Shown here: one piece after another, positions 19,082-27,931 of the stretch
How the letters are laid out: every line of letters starts with the position of its first letter
How positions within the stretch are numbered: position 1 is the stretch's first letter
Assembly (NCBI RefSeq): GCF_002102395.1
Contig: NZ_LQPZ01000012.1
Coordinates: 62,001-126,000 of the forward strand
Reading direction: 5' to 3'
DNA: 64,000 nucleotides
From: Mycolicibacillus trivialis
Lineage (GTDB): Bacteria > Actinomycetota > Actinomycetes > Mycobacteriales > Mycobacteriaceae
Position numbers and translations under genes: made by a program
The notes under the pieces: model-generated
Database searches by the model: none
What the model was told of the DNA's origin: nothing
The model's input: the letters and a program-made list of their open reading frames with translations, nothing else

Positions 19082-19888
19082 GTGCCCGAAGGGCACACCC
19101 TGCACCGGCTCGGCCGGCTGCATCAACGCCGGTTCGCCGGCTCGCCGGTGGCGGTGAGCAGCCCGCAGGGCCGGTTCGCCGAGGGCGCCGCCCTCCTCGA
19201 CGGACTGGTGCTGACCGGCACCGACGTCTGGGGCAAACACCTGTTCCACCGCTACGCCGGGGGCGCGGTGGTGCACATCCATCTCGGCTTGTACGGCACC
19301 TTCACCGAGTTCGCGGTGCCGCCCGACGGACCCGCGCCGCCGCCGGTCGGCCAGGTCCGCATGCGCCTGGCCGGCGCGGAGTACGGCACCGACCTGCGCG
19401 GGCCGACCGCGTGCGAGATCTTCGACGAACTTCAGGTCGCCGACCTGCTGGCCCGGCTCGGCCCCGACCCGCTACGCCGCGACGCCGACCCCGCCCTGGT
19501 GTACAAGCGGATCGCCAAGTCCCGCAGGGCTATCGGCGGCCTGTTGCTGGACCAGTCGGTGGTCGCCGGGGTCGGCAACGTCTACCGGGCGGAGCTGCTG
19601 TTCCGCAACGGGATCGATCCGCGCCGCCCCGGGACCACCATCACCGCGGACGAGTTCGACACGGCCTGGCGTGATCTCGTCGCGTTGATGAAGGTCGGCC
19701 TGCGTCGCGGCAAGATCGTGGTGGTGCGACCCGAGCACGACCACGGCGCACCGGCCTACGCCGCGGGCAAACCACGCACCTACGTCTACGGCCGGGCGGG
19801 GGAGCCCTGCCGCGTCTGCGCCACCCCGGTGCGCGTCACCGACCTGGAGGCCCGCGCCATGTTCTGGTGCCCGGGTTGCCAGGGTTGA
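19082..19888 (+). CDS. nei1: Endonuclease VIII-type DNA glycosylase (Fpg/Nei family)
   Basis: The 268-residue enzyme starts PEGHTLHRL after a GTG initiator, supplying the N-terminal Pro nucleophile and the Glu3 needed for glycosylase/AP-lyase chemistry. A helix-two-turn-helix region lies in the middle (DQSVVAGVGNVYRAELLF). The C-terminus ends with a four-Cys zinc finger (CRVC ... CPGC). It excises oxidised pyrimidines in base excision repair. It starts 3 bp after rpiB and corresponds to Rv2464c. It is complete and all catalytic positions are present. Confidence 0.9.
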   Translation: MPEGHTLHRLGRLHQRRFAGSPVAVSSPQGRFAEGAALLDGLVLTGTDVWGKHLFHRYAGGAVVHIHLGLYGTFTEFAVPPDGPAPPPVGQVRMRLAGAEYGTDLRGPTACEIFDELQVADLLARLGPDPLRRDADPALVYKRIAKSRRAIGGLLLDQSVVAGVGNVYRAELLFRNGIDPRRPGTTITADEFDTAWRDLVALMKVGLRRGKIVVVRPEHDHGAPAYAAGKPRTYVYGRAGEPCRVCATPVRVTDLEARAMFWCPGCQG

Positions 19889-19894
19889 CCGCGA

Positions 19895-21073
19895 TCAGTC
19901 GTCGATGACCCCGAGCACCCGGTAGATCTCATTGGAGAGGCAGACGCTGCGCGGGTCGGCGTTGGCCTTGGTCTCGTCGAACCGGTTCATCACGTAGGCG
20001 TAGCCGATCCGCTGTTCCAGGTCGACGAACCCGAACGAGCCGCCCAGCCCGCCGTGACCGAAGATGCGCGGATTCGGGCCGTTCACACACCGCTGGTTGA
20101 GCATGTAGCCCAGACCCCAGCCGTGGTCGGCCACCCTGGGGCCCAACACCAGATCGGTGTCGAAGCCACCTTGGGAGACCCGGATGAGATCCATGTGGGC
20201 CCGGCTGAGCAACCGCTCCTGGGCCAGCGCGTTGTAGAACGTCGCCATCCCCAGCGCCGACACCTGGGCGTTGGTGCCCGGGAACTCCGACGCCCGCCAC
20301 AGTTCCAAGTCGTGGGTGGCGACCTCGTCGTCGGGTGCGAACCCCATCGCGATCGCCAGCCCGGCCTTGGGATGGTCGGCCAGCGAGGTCGGACGGTCCG
20401 GGGCGCCGACGGCGGCCAGGATCTCCCGGATCGACGGCTTGTCCACCGGGTCGGCGCAGCGGCGCCGCTGCTCAGCCGCGGGCAGCCCGATGTACACCTC
20501 GGCGCCCAGCGGTCCGGCGATCTCCCGCGCCAGGTACTCGCCGACGGTGCCGCCGGTGACCCGACGCACCACCTCGCCGATGATGAACCCGTAGGTGGTC
20601 ATGTGATACCCCTGCGCGGTGCCCGGCTCCCACCAGGGCGCGGCGCGCGCGATGCGCTCGCAGACCAGGTCCCAGTCGGTGACGTCCTGCCACGGCATCG
20701 GGTCGCGCGGGCCGATGACACCGGACCGGTGACTGAGCACCATCGCCACGGTGATGTCCTGTTTTCCCGCTTGGCCGAACTCCGGCCAGTAGCGGGCGAT
20801 CGGCGCGTCGAGGGCCAGCTCGCCGCGCTCCACCAACTGGTGCACGCAGGTGCTGGTCAAACCCTTGGTGCCGGACAGCACGGTGGACAACGTGTCGGGA
20901 GTCCACGGCCGTGGGCCGGCCGGGCCACCCCAGAGGTTGACGACGAGTTCCCCGTCGACGAAAGCGGCGACCGCCGCGCCCAATTCGCCGCGGACGGCGA
21001 AGTTCTCCTCGAACACCTCGGCGACCCGCTGGAACGCCGGCGCGCACCAGCCCTGGATGCCGACGTCGTTCAC
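19895..21073 (-). CDS. lipP: Esterase/beta-lactamase family protein LipP
   Basis: The 392-residue serine hydrolase has the class C beta-lactamase-like motif SGTK at 67-70 (Ser67 nucleophile, Lys70 general base) and a later Tyr in the GYHMTTYGF segment. A Gly-rich HGGLGGSFGF motif sits near the C-terminus. There is no signal peptide. The family hydrolyses short-chain esters; the natural substrate is unknown. It lies convergent with nei1 (6 bp between stops) and divergent from the tRNA-Pro/tig side, matching Rv2463. Confidence 0.87.
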   Translation of the reverse strand: MNDVGIQGWCAPAFQRVAEVFEENFAVRGELGAAVAAFVDGELVVNLWGGPAGPRPWTPDTLSTVLSGTKGLTSTCVHQLVERGELALDAPIARYWPEFGQAGKQDITVAMVLSHRSGVIGPRDPMPWQDVTDWDLVCERIARAAPWWEPGTAQGYHMTTYGFIIGEVVRRVTGGTVGEYLAREIAGPLGAEVYIGLPAAEQRRRCADPVDKPSIREILAAVGAPDRPTSLADHPKAGLAIAMGFAPDDEVATHDLELWRASEFPGTNAQVSALGMATFYNALAQERLLSRAHMDLIRVSQGGFDTDLVLGPRVADHGWGLGYMLNQRCVNGPNPRIFGHGGLGGSFGFVDLEQRIGYAYVMNRFDETKANADPRSVCLSNEIYRVLGVIDD

Positions 21074-21101
21074 GCAGTCTCCCGTCGAGGAACCCCCTTC
21101 G

Positions 21102-21172
21102 AGCGGGCGACGGGAATCGAACCCGCGTCGCTAGTTTGGAAGACTAGGGCTCTACCATTGAGCTACGCCCGC
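21102..21172 (-). tRNA. tRNA-Gly (anticodon TCC)
   Basis: The minus strand folds into a 71-nt cloverleaf: acceptor GCGGGCG paired with CGCCCGC, D arm GCTC/GAGC, anticodon stem CTAGT/ACTAG with loop CTTCCAA (anticodon TCC), and T arm GCGGG-TTCGATT-CCCGT. The CCA end is not encoded. Confidence 0.95.
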
Positions 21173-21186
21173 ATTACTTCAGCGCG

Positions 21187-21216
21187 ACTCTACGGCCCGT
21201 CTGGCGGCAATTCCAA
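21187..21216 (-). promoter_or_regulatory. Promoter of tRNA-Gly
   Basis: On the minus strand TTGGAA (-35, 21216-21211) and TAGAGT (-10, 21192-21187) are separated by 18 bp. They place the start about 8 nt before the mature tRNA 5' end. Confidence 0.5.
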
Positions 21217-21251
21217 TCGACGCCGCTCATCGGCGTGCAGGTCCGGGGCCG

Positions 21252-21257
21252 TAGGAT
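21252..21257 (+). promoter_or_regulatory. -10 element of tRNA-Pro
   Basis: TAGGAT lies 13 nt before the mature tRNA-Pro 5' end. The -35 region is weak. Confidence 0.4.
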
Positions 21258-21270
21258 CGCGTGATCAGTG

Positions 21271-21348
<78 letters not shown>

Positions 21349-21382
21349 CGTGACCGTCACAACCGACATGAGGAGTACGCCT

Positions 21383-22786
21383 GTGAAGAGCACCGTCGAG
21401 AAGTTGAGCCCCACCCGGGTTCGCATCAATGTGGAGGTGCCCTTCACCGAGCTGGAGCCGGACTTCACCCGTACCTATCAGGAACTGGCCAAACAGGTCC
21501 GGCTGCCGGGCTTCCGGCCGGGCAAGGCGCCGGCCAAGCTGCTGGAGGCGCGGATCGGCCGGGGCGCGGTGCTCGAGCAGGTGGTCAACGAGGCGCTGCC
21601 CAGCCGCTACAGCGAGGCGGTGGCCAGCGCCGAGGTTCAGCCGCTCGGCCAGCCCGACATCGAGATCACCAAGCTCGAGGACGGCGAGGAACTGGTGTTC
21701 ACCGCCGAGGTCGACGTCCGCCCGGAGATCGACCTGGGACCGGCCGAGGGGCTGCAGATCACCGTCGACCCGATCGAGGTCGGCGACGACGAGGTCGACG
21801 CGGAGCTGGAATCGCTGCGCGCCCGCTTCGGCACGCTGACCGGGGTGGACCGGGCCGCGGCCGACGGCGACTTCGTCTCGATCGACCTGTCCGCCTCGGT
21901 CGACGGGGAGGAACTGGCCGACGCGGCGACCGAGGGCCTGTCTCACGAGGTCGGCTCCGGCCAGCTCATCGACGGGCTCGACGAGGCGATCGTCGGGCTC
22001 AAGGCCGGGGAGAGCAAGGTCTTCACCACCACGTTGGCCGCGGGCCCGCAGGCCGGTAAGGAAGCACAGGTCACCGTCACCGTCGGCGCGGTCAAGGAGC
22101 GTGAGCTGCCCGAGCCCGACGACGAGTTCGCGCAACTGGCCAGCGAGTTCGACACCATCGCCGACCTGCGCGAGAACCTGACCGAGCAGGTGCGGCGCAC
22201 CAAACGCGTCCAGCAGGCCGAGAAGATCCGTGACAGCGCGCTGGAGTTGCTGCTGGAGAAAGTGGAGGTCCCGCTGCCCGAGGCCATCGTGCAGGCCCAG
22301 GTCGACGACACGGTGCACAACGCCATCCACGGCCTCGACCACGACGAGGAGAAGCTGGCCGAGGCACTCGCCGAGCAGGGTTCCTCGCGGGAGGAGTTCG
22401 ACGCCGACACCCGCTCCTCGGCGGAGAAGGCGGTCAAGACCCAGCTGCTGCTCGACGCGCTCGCCGACAAGCTGGAGATCCAGGTCGGTCAGCAGGATCT
22501 GACCGAGCGGCTGGTGATGATGTCGCAGCAGTACGGTATCGAGCCCCAGCAGCTGATGACCTATCTGCAGCAGAACAACCAGCTGCCGGCGATGTTCGCC
22601 GACGTGCGGCGGGGCCTGACGATCGCCGCGGTCGTGGAGTCGGCCACCGTCACCGACAGTGCCGGCGCCACCGTCGACACCAGCGAGTTCTTCGGACGGC
22701 AGGCGCAGGCCGAGGCGGCCGGGGCGCCGGAGGCCGAGGCTGAGGCGGAGGCCGAGTCTGAGGCCGCCGACGCCGACGAGGCGTGA
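21383..22786 (+). CDS. tig: Trigger factor, ribosome-associated chaperone and peptidyl-prolyl isomerase
   Basis: The 467-residue protein has the ribosome-docking N-domain with the GFRPGKAP signature near 51-58, a central FKBP-type PPIase domain (about 150-245) and a helical C-domain ending in an unusual Ala/Glu-rich acidic tail. It binds nascent chains at the tunnel exit. The GTG at 21383 has AGGAG upstream; the longer frame would run into the tRNA-Pro gene and was rejected. It sits immediately upstream of clpP1P2, so nascent-chain folding and degradation genes are adjacent. This is the Rv2462c position. Confidence 0.95.
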   Translation: MKSTVEKLSPTRVRINVEVPFTELEPDFTRTYQELAKQVRLPGFRPGKAPAKLLEARIGRGAVLEQVVNEALPSRYSEAVASAEVQPLGQPDIEITKLEDGEELVFTAEVDVRPEIDLGPAEGLQITVDPIEVGDDEVDAELESLRARFGTLTGVDRAAADGDFVSIDLSASVDGEELADAATEGLSHEVGSGQLIDGLDEAIVGLKAGESKVFTTTLAAGPQAGKEAQVTVTVGAVKERELPEPDDEFAQLASEFDTIADLRENLTEQVRRTKRVQQAEKIRDSALELLLEKVEVPLPEAIVQAQVDDTVHNAIHGLDHDEEKLAEALAEQGSSREEFDADTRSSAEKAVKTQLLLDALADKLEIQVGQQDLTERLVMMSQQYGIEPQQLMTYLQQNNQLPAMFADVRRGLTIAAVVESATVTDSAGATVDTSEFFGRQAQAEAAGAPEAEAEAEAESEAADADEA

Positions 22787-22800
22787 CGCTGTCAGCGAAC
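22787..22800 (+). promoter_or_regulatory. ClgR-type activator box upstream of clpP1P2
   Basis: CGCTGTCAGCGAAC begins directly after the tig stop codon. It matches the actinobacterial ClgR consensus (CGC-Y-N-A-N-R-GCG-WW-S) at all but one defined core position. ClgR is known to activate clpP1P2 in Corynebacterium and mycobacteria. It lies 93 bp before the clpP1 start. Confidence 0.6.
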
Positions 22801-22849
22801 ACGGCGGATTCGGGGCGCGTTGGGGGAGTGCACGGCCCGTCCGGTTGGT

Positions 22850-22855
22850 TAGTGT
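22850..22855 (+). promoter_or_regulatory. -10 element of clpP1P2
   Basis: TAGTGT fits TANNNT. It puts the start near 22862, about 30 nt before clpP1 and about 68 bp downstream of the centre of the ClgR-type box. No good -35 is seen, as expected for an activator-dependent promoter. Confidence 0.4.
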
Positions 22856-22892
22856 CGGGACAGAGCAAACAGCAGAAAGCAGGTATCCCACT

Positions 22893-23495
22893 GTGAGCGG
22901 TGTGACGGACATGCGGTCGGAAGGGCTGGGACTGAACCTGGCCGATTCGGTCTTCGAGCGGTTGCTGAGGGAACGCATCATCTTCCTCGGTTCGCAGGTC
23001 GACGACGACATCGCCAACCGGCTGTGCGCCCAGATCCTGCTGCTCTCGGCCGAGGACCCCACCCGGGACATCTCGCTGTACATCAACTCCCCGGGCGGGT
23101 CGATCAGCGCCGGGATGGCGATCTACGACACGATGACGCTGTCGCCGTGCGACATCGCCACGTACGCGATGGGGATGGCCGCCTCGATGGGCGAGTTCCT
23201 GCTCGCCGGCGGCACCAAGGGCAAGCGCTACGCCCTGCCGCACGCCCGGATTCTCATGCACCAGCCGTTGGGCGGGGTGACCGGCAGCGCGGCCGACATC
23301 GCGATCCAGGCCGAGCAGTTCGCGGTCATCAAGAAGGAGATGTTCCGGCTCAACGCCGAGTTCACCGGTCAACCGATCGAGCGGATCGAGGCCGACTCCG
23401 ACCGGGACCGCTGGTTCACCGCCCAGGAAGCCCTCGAGTACGGCTTCGTCGACCACATCATCACCCGCGCCCACACCAACGGAGCCTCGTCATGA
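22893..23495 (+). CDS. clpP1: ATP-dependent Clp protease proteolytic subunit 1
   Basis: The 200-residue serine protease has the complete triad Ser98 (GMAASMGEF), His123 (LMHQP) and Asp172 ([10 protein letters not shown]), at the same numbers as M. tuberculosis ClpP1. It forms mixed ClpP1P2 double rings that degrade proteins delivered by ClpX or ClpC1, which is essential in mycobacteria. The GTG at 22893 gives [10 protein letters not shown], matching the family start. The gene overlaps clpP2 by 4 bp (ATGA), ensuring coupled synthesis of the two ring types. Confidence 0.96.
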   Translation: MSGVTDMRSEGLGLNLADSVFERLLRERIIFLGSQVDDDIANRLCAQILLLSAEDPTRDISLYINSPGGSISAGMAIYDTMTLSPCDIATYAMGMAASMGEFLLAGGTKGKRYALPHARILMHQPLGGVTGSAADIAIQAEQFAVIKKEMFRLNAEFTGQPIERIEADSDRDRWFTAQEALEYGFVDHIITRAHTNGASS

Positions 23496-24127
23496 ACCCT
23501 GATCTTCAGCCCCAGGCGCGCTACGTTCTGCCGCAGTTCAGTGAGCGGACCCACCTCGGGGAACGCATCGTCGACCCCTACGCGAAGCTGTTCGACGAAC
23601 GCATCATCTTCCTCGGCGCCCAGGTCGACGACGTGTCCGCCAACGACGTGATGGCGCAGCTGCTGGTGCTGGAATCCCAGGATCCCGACCGCGACATCAC
23701 CATGTACATCAACTCGCCCGGCGGCGGCTTCACCTCGCTGATGGCGATCTACGACACCATGCAGTACGTGCGGGCCGACATCCAGACCGTCTGCCTGGGG
23801 CAGGCCGCCTCGGCGGCGGCGGTGCTGCTGGCGGCGGGCACCCCCGGCAAGCGCATGGCGCTGCCCAACGCCCGGGTGCTCATCCATCAGCCGCAGCTGG
23901 CCGGGGTGATCCAGGGCCAGTTCTCCGACCTGGAGATCCAGGCCGCCGAGATCGAGCGGATGCGCAGCCTGATGGAGGCCACCCTGGCCCGCCACACCGG
24001 CAAGGACCCCGAGGTGATCCGCAAGGACACCGACCGGGACAAGATCCTCACCGCCGAGGACGCCAAGGAGTACGGGATCATCGACACCGTGCTCGAGTAC
24101 CGCAAGCTCTCCGCCCAGCAGGGCTGA
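23492..24127 (+). CDS. clpP2: ATP-dependent Clp protease proteolytic subunit 2
   Basis: The 211-residue partner of ClpP1 has Ser107 (GQAASAAAV), His132 (LIHQP) and an Asp near 183 ([10 protein letters not shown]). Its N-terminus ([25 protein letters not shown]) carries the propeptide-like extension typical of ClpP2, the face that docks the unfoldase. It starts within the clpP1 stop. A palindromic element lies 35 bp downstream, between this gene and the convergent mmuM. Confidence 0.96.
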   Translation: MNPDLQPQARYVLPQFSERTHLGERIVDPYAKLFDERIIFLGAQVDDVSANDVMAQLLVLESQDPDRDITMYINSPGGGFTSLMAIYDTMQYVRADIQTVCLGQAASAAAVLLAAGTPGKRMALPNARVLIHQPQLAGVIQGQFSDLEIQAAEIERMRSLMEATLARHTGKDPEVIRKDTDRDKILTAEDAKEYGIIDTVLEYRKLSAQQG

Positions 24128-24162
24128 GACCGCGCCGGTCGCGCGCCGGCGAGGCCACGGCC

Positions 24163-24224
24163 GCCGAGCGTGCAGTCACTGCGAGATCAGCGCGCGGTCT
24201 TTTCGCAGCTGTTACACGTTCGGC
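24163..24224. repeat. Bipartite palindromic element, copy A
   Basis: Outer arms GCCGAGCGTG (24163-24172) and CACGTTCGGC (24215-24224) pair with one G-U. Inner arms CTGCGA (24179-24184) and TCGCAG (24203-24208) pair perfectly, with 6-nt gaps on each side and an 18-nt loop. The design is the same as at 43681-43738. It lies between clpP2 and the convergent mmuM and includes the mmuM stop codon, so it could act as a two-way terminator. Confidence 0.75.
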
Positions 24225-25123
24225 GTCGGGGTCGGCCCCGCGGCGGGGCCGGCCAGACAGCGACCCAGCGCGGCGATGTCGGCAGGCCGCACCCGGCAGC
24301 AACCGCCGACGATGCGGGCCCCGGCGGCCACCCAGGCGGCGGCCTCCCCGGGGCGGAACCGGCTGGGCCCGGTCCACCGCCCGGCCCAGCGCTCGCCGCT
24401 GTTGGGGTAGACGATCACCGGCTTGCCGGTGACGGCGCGGGCGGTCGCGATCGCCGGTAGCACGTCGTCCGGGTCGCAGCAGTTGACGCCGATGGCCACG
24501 ATCCGGTCCACCTCCGCGGCCACCGCGAAAGCCTCCGCCAGCGGCTGGCCCGCGCGGGTGCGCGTGCCCTCGACGGTGAAGCTCAACCACGCCGGCAGCT
24601 CACCCTCGGCCACCAGCGCGGCCAGCGCTTCGGCCTCGACGACGTCGGGGACGGTCTCGCAGGCCAGCACGTCGGGTCCGGCGGCGCTGAGCACCTCGAA
24701 GCGCCGCCGATGCCAGGCGGTCAACTCGGTCGCCGTCAGCCCGTAGCGGCCGCGGTATTCCGAACCGTCGGCGAGCGCCGCCCCGTACGGTCCGATCGAA
24801 GCGGCCACCCACCGGTGGCCATCCACCGTGGTCGCGGCCGCCCGCGCCAGGTTCACACTGCGGCGCAACAGTTCGGCGGTCTGCTCCGCGTCGAGTCCGC
24901 GGGCGGCGAAGCCGGGAAAGGAGGCCTGATAGCTGGCGGTGGTGGCGATCTGGGCGCCGGACCGGAAGAACCTCTCATGCGCCGCGGTGATCGACCGCGG
25001 CGCGTCCAGCAGCAGGCGCGCCGACCACAGTGGGTCGGTGAGATCGAAGCCGGCGGCTTCCAGCTCGGTTGCCAGACCGCCGTCGCTGATCAGCACGGTA
25101 TCGTTGGGCACGGCGAACCGCAC
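24212..25123 (-). CDS. mmuM: Homocysteine S-methyltransferase
   Basis: The 303-residue zinc enzyme has the Cys ligands in GVNCC near 217-221 and GGCC near the C-terminus, plus the N-terminal ISDGGLATELE signature. It transfers a methyl group from S-methylmethionine or S-adenosylmethionine to homocysteine, giving methionine. A GTG at 25132 gives three more residues, but it lies inside a TACAGT -10 element; the GTG at 25123, 7 nt after that element, fits a leaderless transcript. Its last three codons fall inside a palindromic repeat. It corresponds to Rv2458. Confidence 0.9.
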   Translation of the reverse strand: MRFAVPNDTVLISDGGLATELEAAGFDLTDPLWSARLLLDAPRSITAAHERFFRSGAQIATTASYQASFPGFAARGLDAEQTAELLRRSVNLARAAATTVDGHRWVAASIGPYGAALADGSEYRGRYGLTATELTAWHRRRFEVLSAAGPDVLACETVPDVVEAEALAALVAEGELPAWLSFTVEGTRTRAGQPLAEAFAVAAEVDRIVAIGVNCCDPDDVLPAIATARAVTGKPVIVYPNSGERWAGRWTGPSRFRPGEAAAWVAAGARIVGGCCRVRPADIAALGRCLAGPAAGPTPTPNV

Positions 25124-25130
25124 GGCTTCC

Positions 25131-25136
25131 ACTGTA
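25131..25136 (-). promoter_or_regulatory. Probable leaderless -10 for mmuM
   Basis: TACAGT on the minus strand is followed by 7 nt and then the GTG at 25123. This hexamer overlaps the upstream alternative GTG, which decides the start. Confidence 0.5.
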
Positions 25137-25391
25137 GGCGTGAGCGGACACCGTGGGCGCGAGCGGAACCGCCGCGCCTTGCGATTCGGTCACGTCGGCG
25201 ACACGCCCGCGCCACGGCGGCGCGTCCCGCCGGGAGCAGCCGAGTGAAGCGATAGGTTCGACATGCACCAATGCCGTCGGGGTGATTCCCGTTATGAGTC
25301 GCCCGGCGGCGCAGCAAGCGGGTAGCGTCGAGGCAAGACGCGCGACGCGACCCGAGACCGACGGCGATCAGGAAAGTGGGAGCCCAGCATC

Positions 25392-26675
25392 ATGGCACGC
25401 ATCGGAGATGGTGGCGACCTGCTGAAGTGCTCGTTCTGCGGGAAGAGCCAGAAGCAGGTCAAGAAGCTGATCGCCGGGCCCGGCGTCTACATCTGTGACG
25501 AATGCATCGACCTGTGCAACGAGATCATCGAGGAGGAACTCGCCGACGGCGACGAGGTCAAACTCGACGAGCTGCCCAAACCGGCGGAGATCCGGGAGTT
25601 CCTCGACGGTTACGTCATCGGTCAGGACACCGCCAAGCGCACCCTGGCGGTGGCGGTCTACAACCACTACAAGCGCATCCAGGCCGGCGACAAGAACCGC
25701 GACTCCCGCTCCGGTGAGTCGGTCGAGCTGACCAAGTCCAACATCTTGATGCTCGGGCCCACCGGGTGCGGCAAGACCTACCTGGCGCAGACGCTGGCCA
25801 AGATGCTCAACGTCCCGTTCGCCATCGCCGACGCCACCGCCCTGACCGAGGCCGGGTACGTCGGTGAGGACGTGGAGAACATCCTGCTCAAGCTGATCCA
25901 GGCGGCCGACTACGACGTCAAGCGCGCCGAGACCGGCATCATCTACATCGACGAGGTCGACAAGATCGCCCGCAAGAGCGAGAACCCGTCGATCACCCGG
26001 GACGTCTCCGGTGAGGGTGTGCAGCAGGCGCTGCTGAAGATCCTGGAGGGCACCCAGGCCTCGGTGCCGCCGCAGGGCGGGCGCAAGCACCCGCACCAGG
26101 AGTTCATCCAGATCGACACCACCAACGTGCTGTTCATCGTCGCGGGAGCGTTCGCCGGGCTGGAGAAGATCGTCTCCGACCGGATCGGCAAGCGGGGCCT
26201 GGGGTTCGGCGCCGAGGTGCACTCCAAGGCCGAGGTCGACACCAGCGACCACTTCGCCGAGGTGATGCCGGAGGACCTGATCAAGTTCGGGCTGATCCCG
26301 GAGTTCATCGGTCGGCTGCCGGTGGTCGCGTCGGTGACCAACCTGGACCGGGAGTCGCTGGTCAAAATCCTCTCCGAGCCGAAGAACGCGCTCGTCAAGC
26401 AGTACATCCGGTTGTTCGACCTGGACGGCGTCGAGCTGGAGTTCAGCGACGAGGCCCTGGAGGCCATCGCTGACCAGGCCATCCACCGCGGCACCGGGGC
26501 GCGCGGGCTGCGCGCGATCATGGAGGAAGTCCTGCTGCCGGTGATGTACGACATCCCCAGCCGCGACGACGTCGCGAAGGTCGTGGTGACCCGGGAGACG
26601 GTCGAGGACAACGTGTTGCCCACGATCGTGCCCCGCAAGCCGGCCCGCGCCGAGCGCCGCGACAAGACCGCCTGA
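25392..26675 (+). CDS. clpX: ATP-dependent Clp protease ATP-binding subunit ClpX
   Basis: The 427-residue AAA+ unfoldase has an N-terminal four-Cys zinc domain (Cys13, Cys16, Cys35, Cys38) for substrate and adaptor binding, Walker A GPTGCGKT at 122-129, Walker [10 protein letters not shown] near 186-194, the pore GYVGEDVE loop and a C-terminal sensor-2 [11 protein letters not shown]. The IGF-type ClpP-docking loop of mycobacterial ClpX appears as [10 protein letters not shown] near 275. It feeds unfolded substrates to ClpP1P2. It has its own upstream region (260 bp) rather than lying in the clpP operon, with mmuM between them on the other strand. Confidence 0.96.
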   Translation: MARIGDGGDLLKCSFCGKSQKQVKKLIAGPGVYICDECIDLCNEIIEEELADGDEVKLDELPKPAEIREFLDGYVIGQDTAKRTLAVAVYNHYKRIQAGDKNRDSRSGESVELTKSNILMLGPTGCGKTYLAQTLAKMLNVPFAIADATALTEAGYVGEDVENILLKLIQAADYDVKRAETGIIYIDEVDKIARKSENPSITRDVSGEGVQQALLKILEGTQASVPPQGGRKHPHQEFIQIDTTNVLFIVAGAFAGLEKIVSDRIGKRGLGFGAEVHSKAEVDTSDHFAEVMPEDLIKFGLIPEFIGRLPVVASVTNLDRESLVKILSEPKNALVKQYIRLFDLDGVELEFSDEALEAIADQAIHRGTGARGLRAIMEEVLLPVMYDIPSRDDVAKVVVTRETVEDNVLPTIVPRKPARAERRDKTA

Positions 26676-26682
26676 CCGGCCG

Positions 26683-27516
26683 CTATCCGGTGATCCGGTC
26701 GGCGCGGGTGTAGACGTTCAGCGAATCGCCGCGCAGGAACGCCACCAGCGTCAACCCGGCCTCGGCGGCCAGGTCGACCGCCAGCGACGACGGCGCCGAC
26801 ACCGCGGCCAGGATTGGTACCCCGGCCATCACGGCCTTCTGGGTCAGTTCGAACGACGCTCGGCCGCTGACCAGCAACACCGTGCCGGTCAGCGGCACCC
26901 GGCCCTGCTCGACGGCCCAGCCGATCACCTTGTCCACCGCGTTGTGCCGGCCGATGTCCTCCCGGACCACCAGGGCGGTGCCTGCGGCGTCGAACAGCGC
27001 GGCCGCATGCAGCCCGCCGGTGCTGGCGAACACGTTCTGCCTGGCCAGCAGCTTGTCGGGCAATGCCGTCAGGGTGGCGGCAGGGACGGTGATCGGATCG
27101 TCGTCGGGCCGGAACCGGCTCTGCAGCAGCACCGAATCCAGCGAGGTCTTGCCGCACACCCCGCACGACGAGGTGGTGTAGAAGTTGCGCTGCAGACGCG
27201 GCCCCGGCTCGGGCACCCCGGGTGACAACGTCGCGTCGAGCACGTTGTAGCTGTTGAGGCCGTCGAGGTCCGCGTCGCCGGCCCCGGCGCAGAACTGGGC
27301 GGTGTGCAGATCCTCGCGCCCGCCGATCACCCCCTCGGTGAGCAGGAACCCCTGGGTGAGTTCCACGTCGCGGCCCGGGGTGCGCATCGTGACCGTCAAC
27401 GGCGTCCCGTTGACCCGGATCTCCAGCGGTTCCTCCACGGCCAGGGTTTCCAGCCGTTCCACCGTGTCCGCGGCCCGGTAGCGGCGGATGCGCCGGCGCG
27501 CGGTCAGTCGCCCCAC
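26683..27516 (-). CDS. fdhD: Formate dehydrogenase accessory sulfurtransferase FdhD
   Basis: The 277-residue protein has the CGVCGK motif with Cys118 and Cys121, the pair that carries sulfur from a cysteine desulfurase to the molybdenum bis-MGD cofactor of formate dehydrogenase. [18 protein letters not shown] and the later [19 protein letters not shown] are also family hallmarks. The frame extends to 27639, but the first 41 residues are Arg/Pro-rich and unlike FdhD; the GTG at 27516 ([12 protein letters not shown]) gives the normal length. No formate dehydrogenase gene is nearby. It is convergent with clpX, 7 bp apart. Confidence 0.9.
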   Translation of the reverse strand: MGRLTARRRIRRYRAADTVERLETLAVEEPLEIRVNGTPLTVTMRTPGRDVELTQGFLLTEGVIGGREDLHTAQFCAGAGDADLDGLNSYNVLDATLSPGVPEPGPRLQRNFYTTSSCGVCGKTSLDSVLLQSRFRPDDDPITVPAATLTALPDKLLARQNVFASTGGLHAAALFDAAGTALVVREDIGRHNAVDKVIGWAVEQGRVPLTGTVLLVSGRASFELTQKAVMAGVPILAAVSAPSSLAVDLAAEAGLTLVAFLRGDSLNVYTRADRITG

Positions 27517-27931
27517 GCCGGCCCGATCCTCGAGAACGCCATATCGGTCATGGTTCCATCTTGGCGGTACCGGCCGTCGGCGCCGCGACCCCGGGGGTGC
27601 GGCGCGCGGACCCGACCGCGCGACAGCAGGTGCTAGCAAATGTTACCCACGGGTACGACAGATTCTTAAAGTTGGGATTCCAGCAAAAGTGACCAAAACC
27701 ACAACGGTAGGGAAAATCCGGGCGGATTGCCGGTATGAGCTGGAGGTTCGCTGAGAAACCGGGGGCGTGTCGGACGGCCCCGGCGTCGAGGCAACCCTAA
27801 GAAGAGTGCAATAATCGGTACCGGCAGTGACATAAAACTTGGCGGGCATCCGATCCGACGGCGCCCACAGCGGCAGCCGGATGCCTGTGTGCGCGCGCGA
27901 CGACGCGCAGACCAGCGAGAAAGGCAGCGGC
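27517..27931. other. Intergenic region between fdhD and korA
   Basis: This 415-bp divergent interval contains no gene I can support. The middle (27640-27720) is visibly AT-richer than its surroundings and includes a short palindrome TACCC-AC-GGGTA at 27644-27655. A TTG and an ATG in frame with korA are present, but without ribosome binding sites. Promoters for both genes must lie here; no clear -35/-10 pair stands out. Confidence 0.5.
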
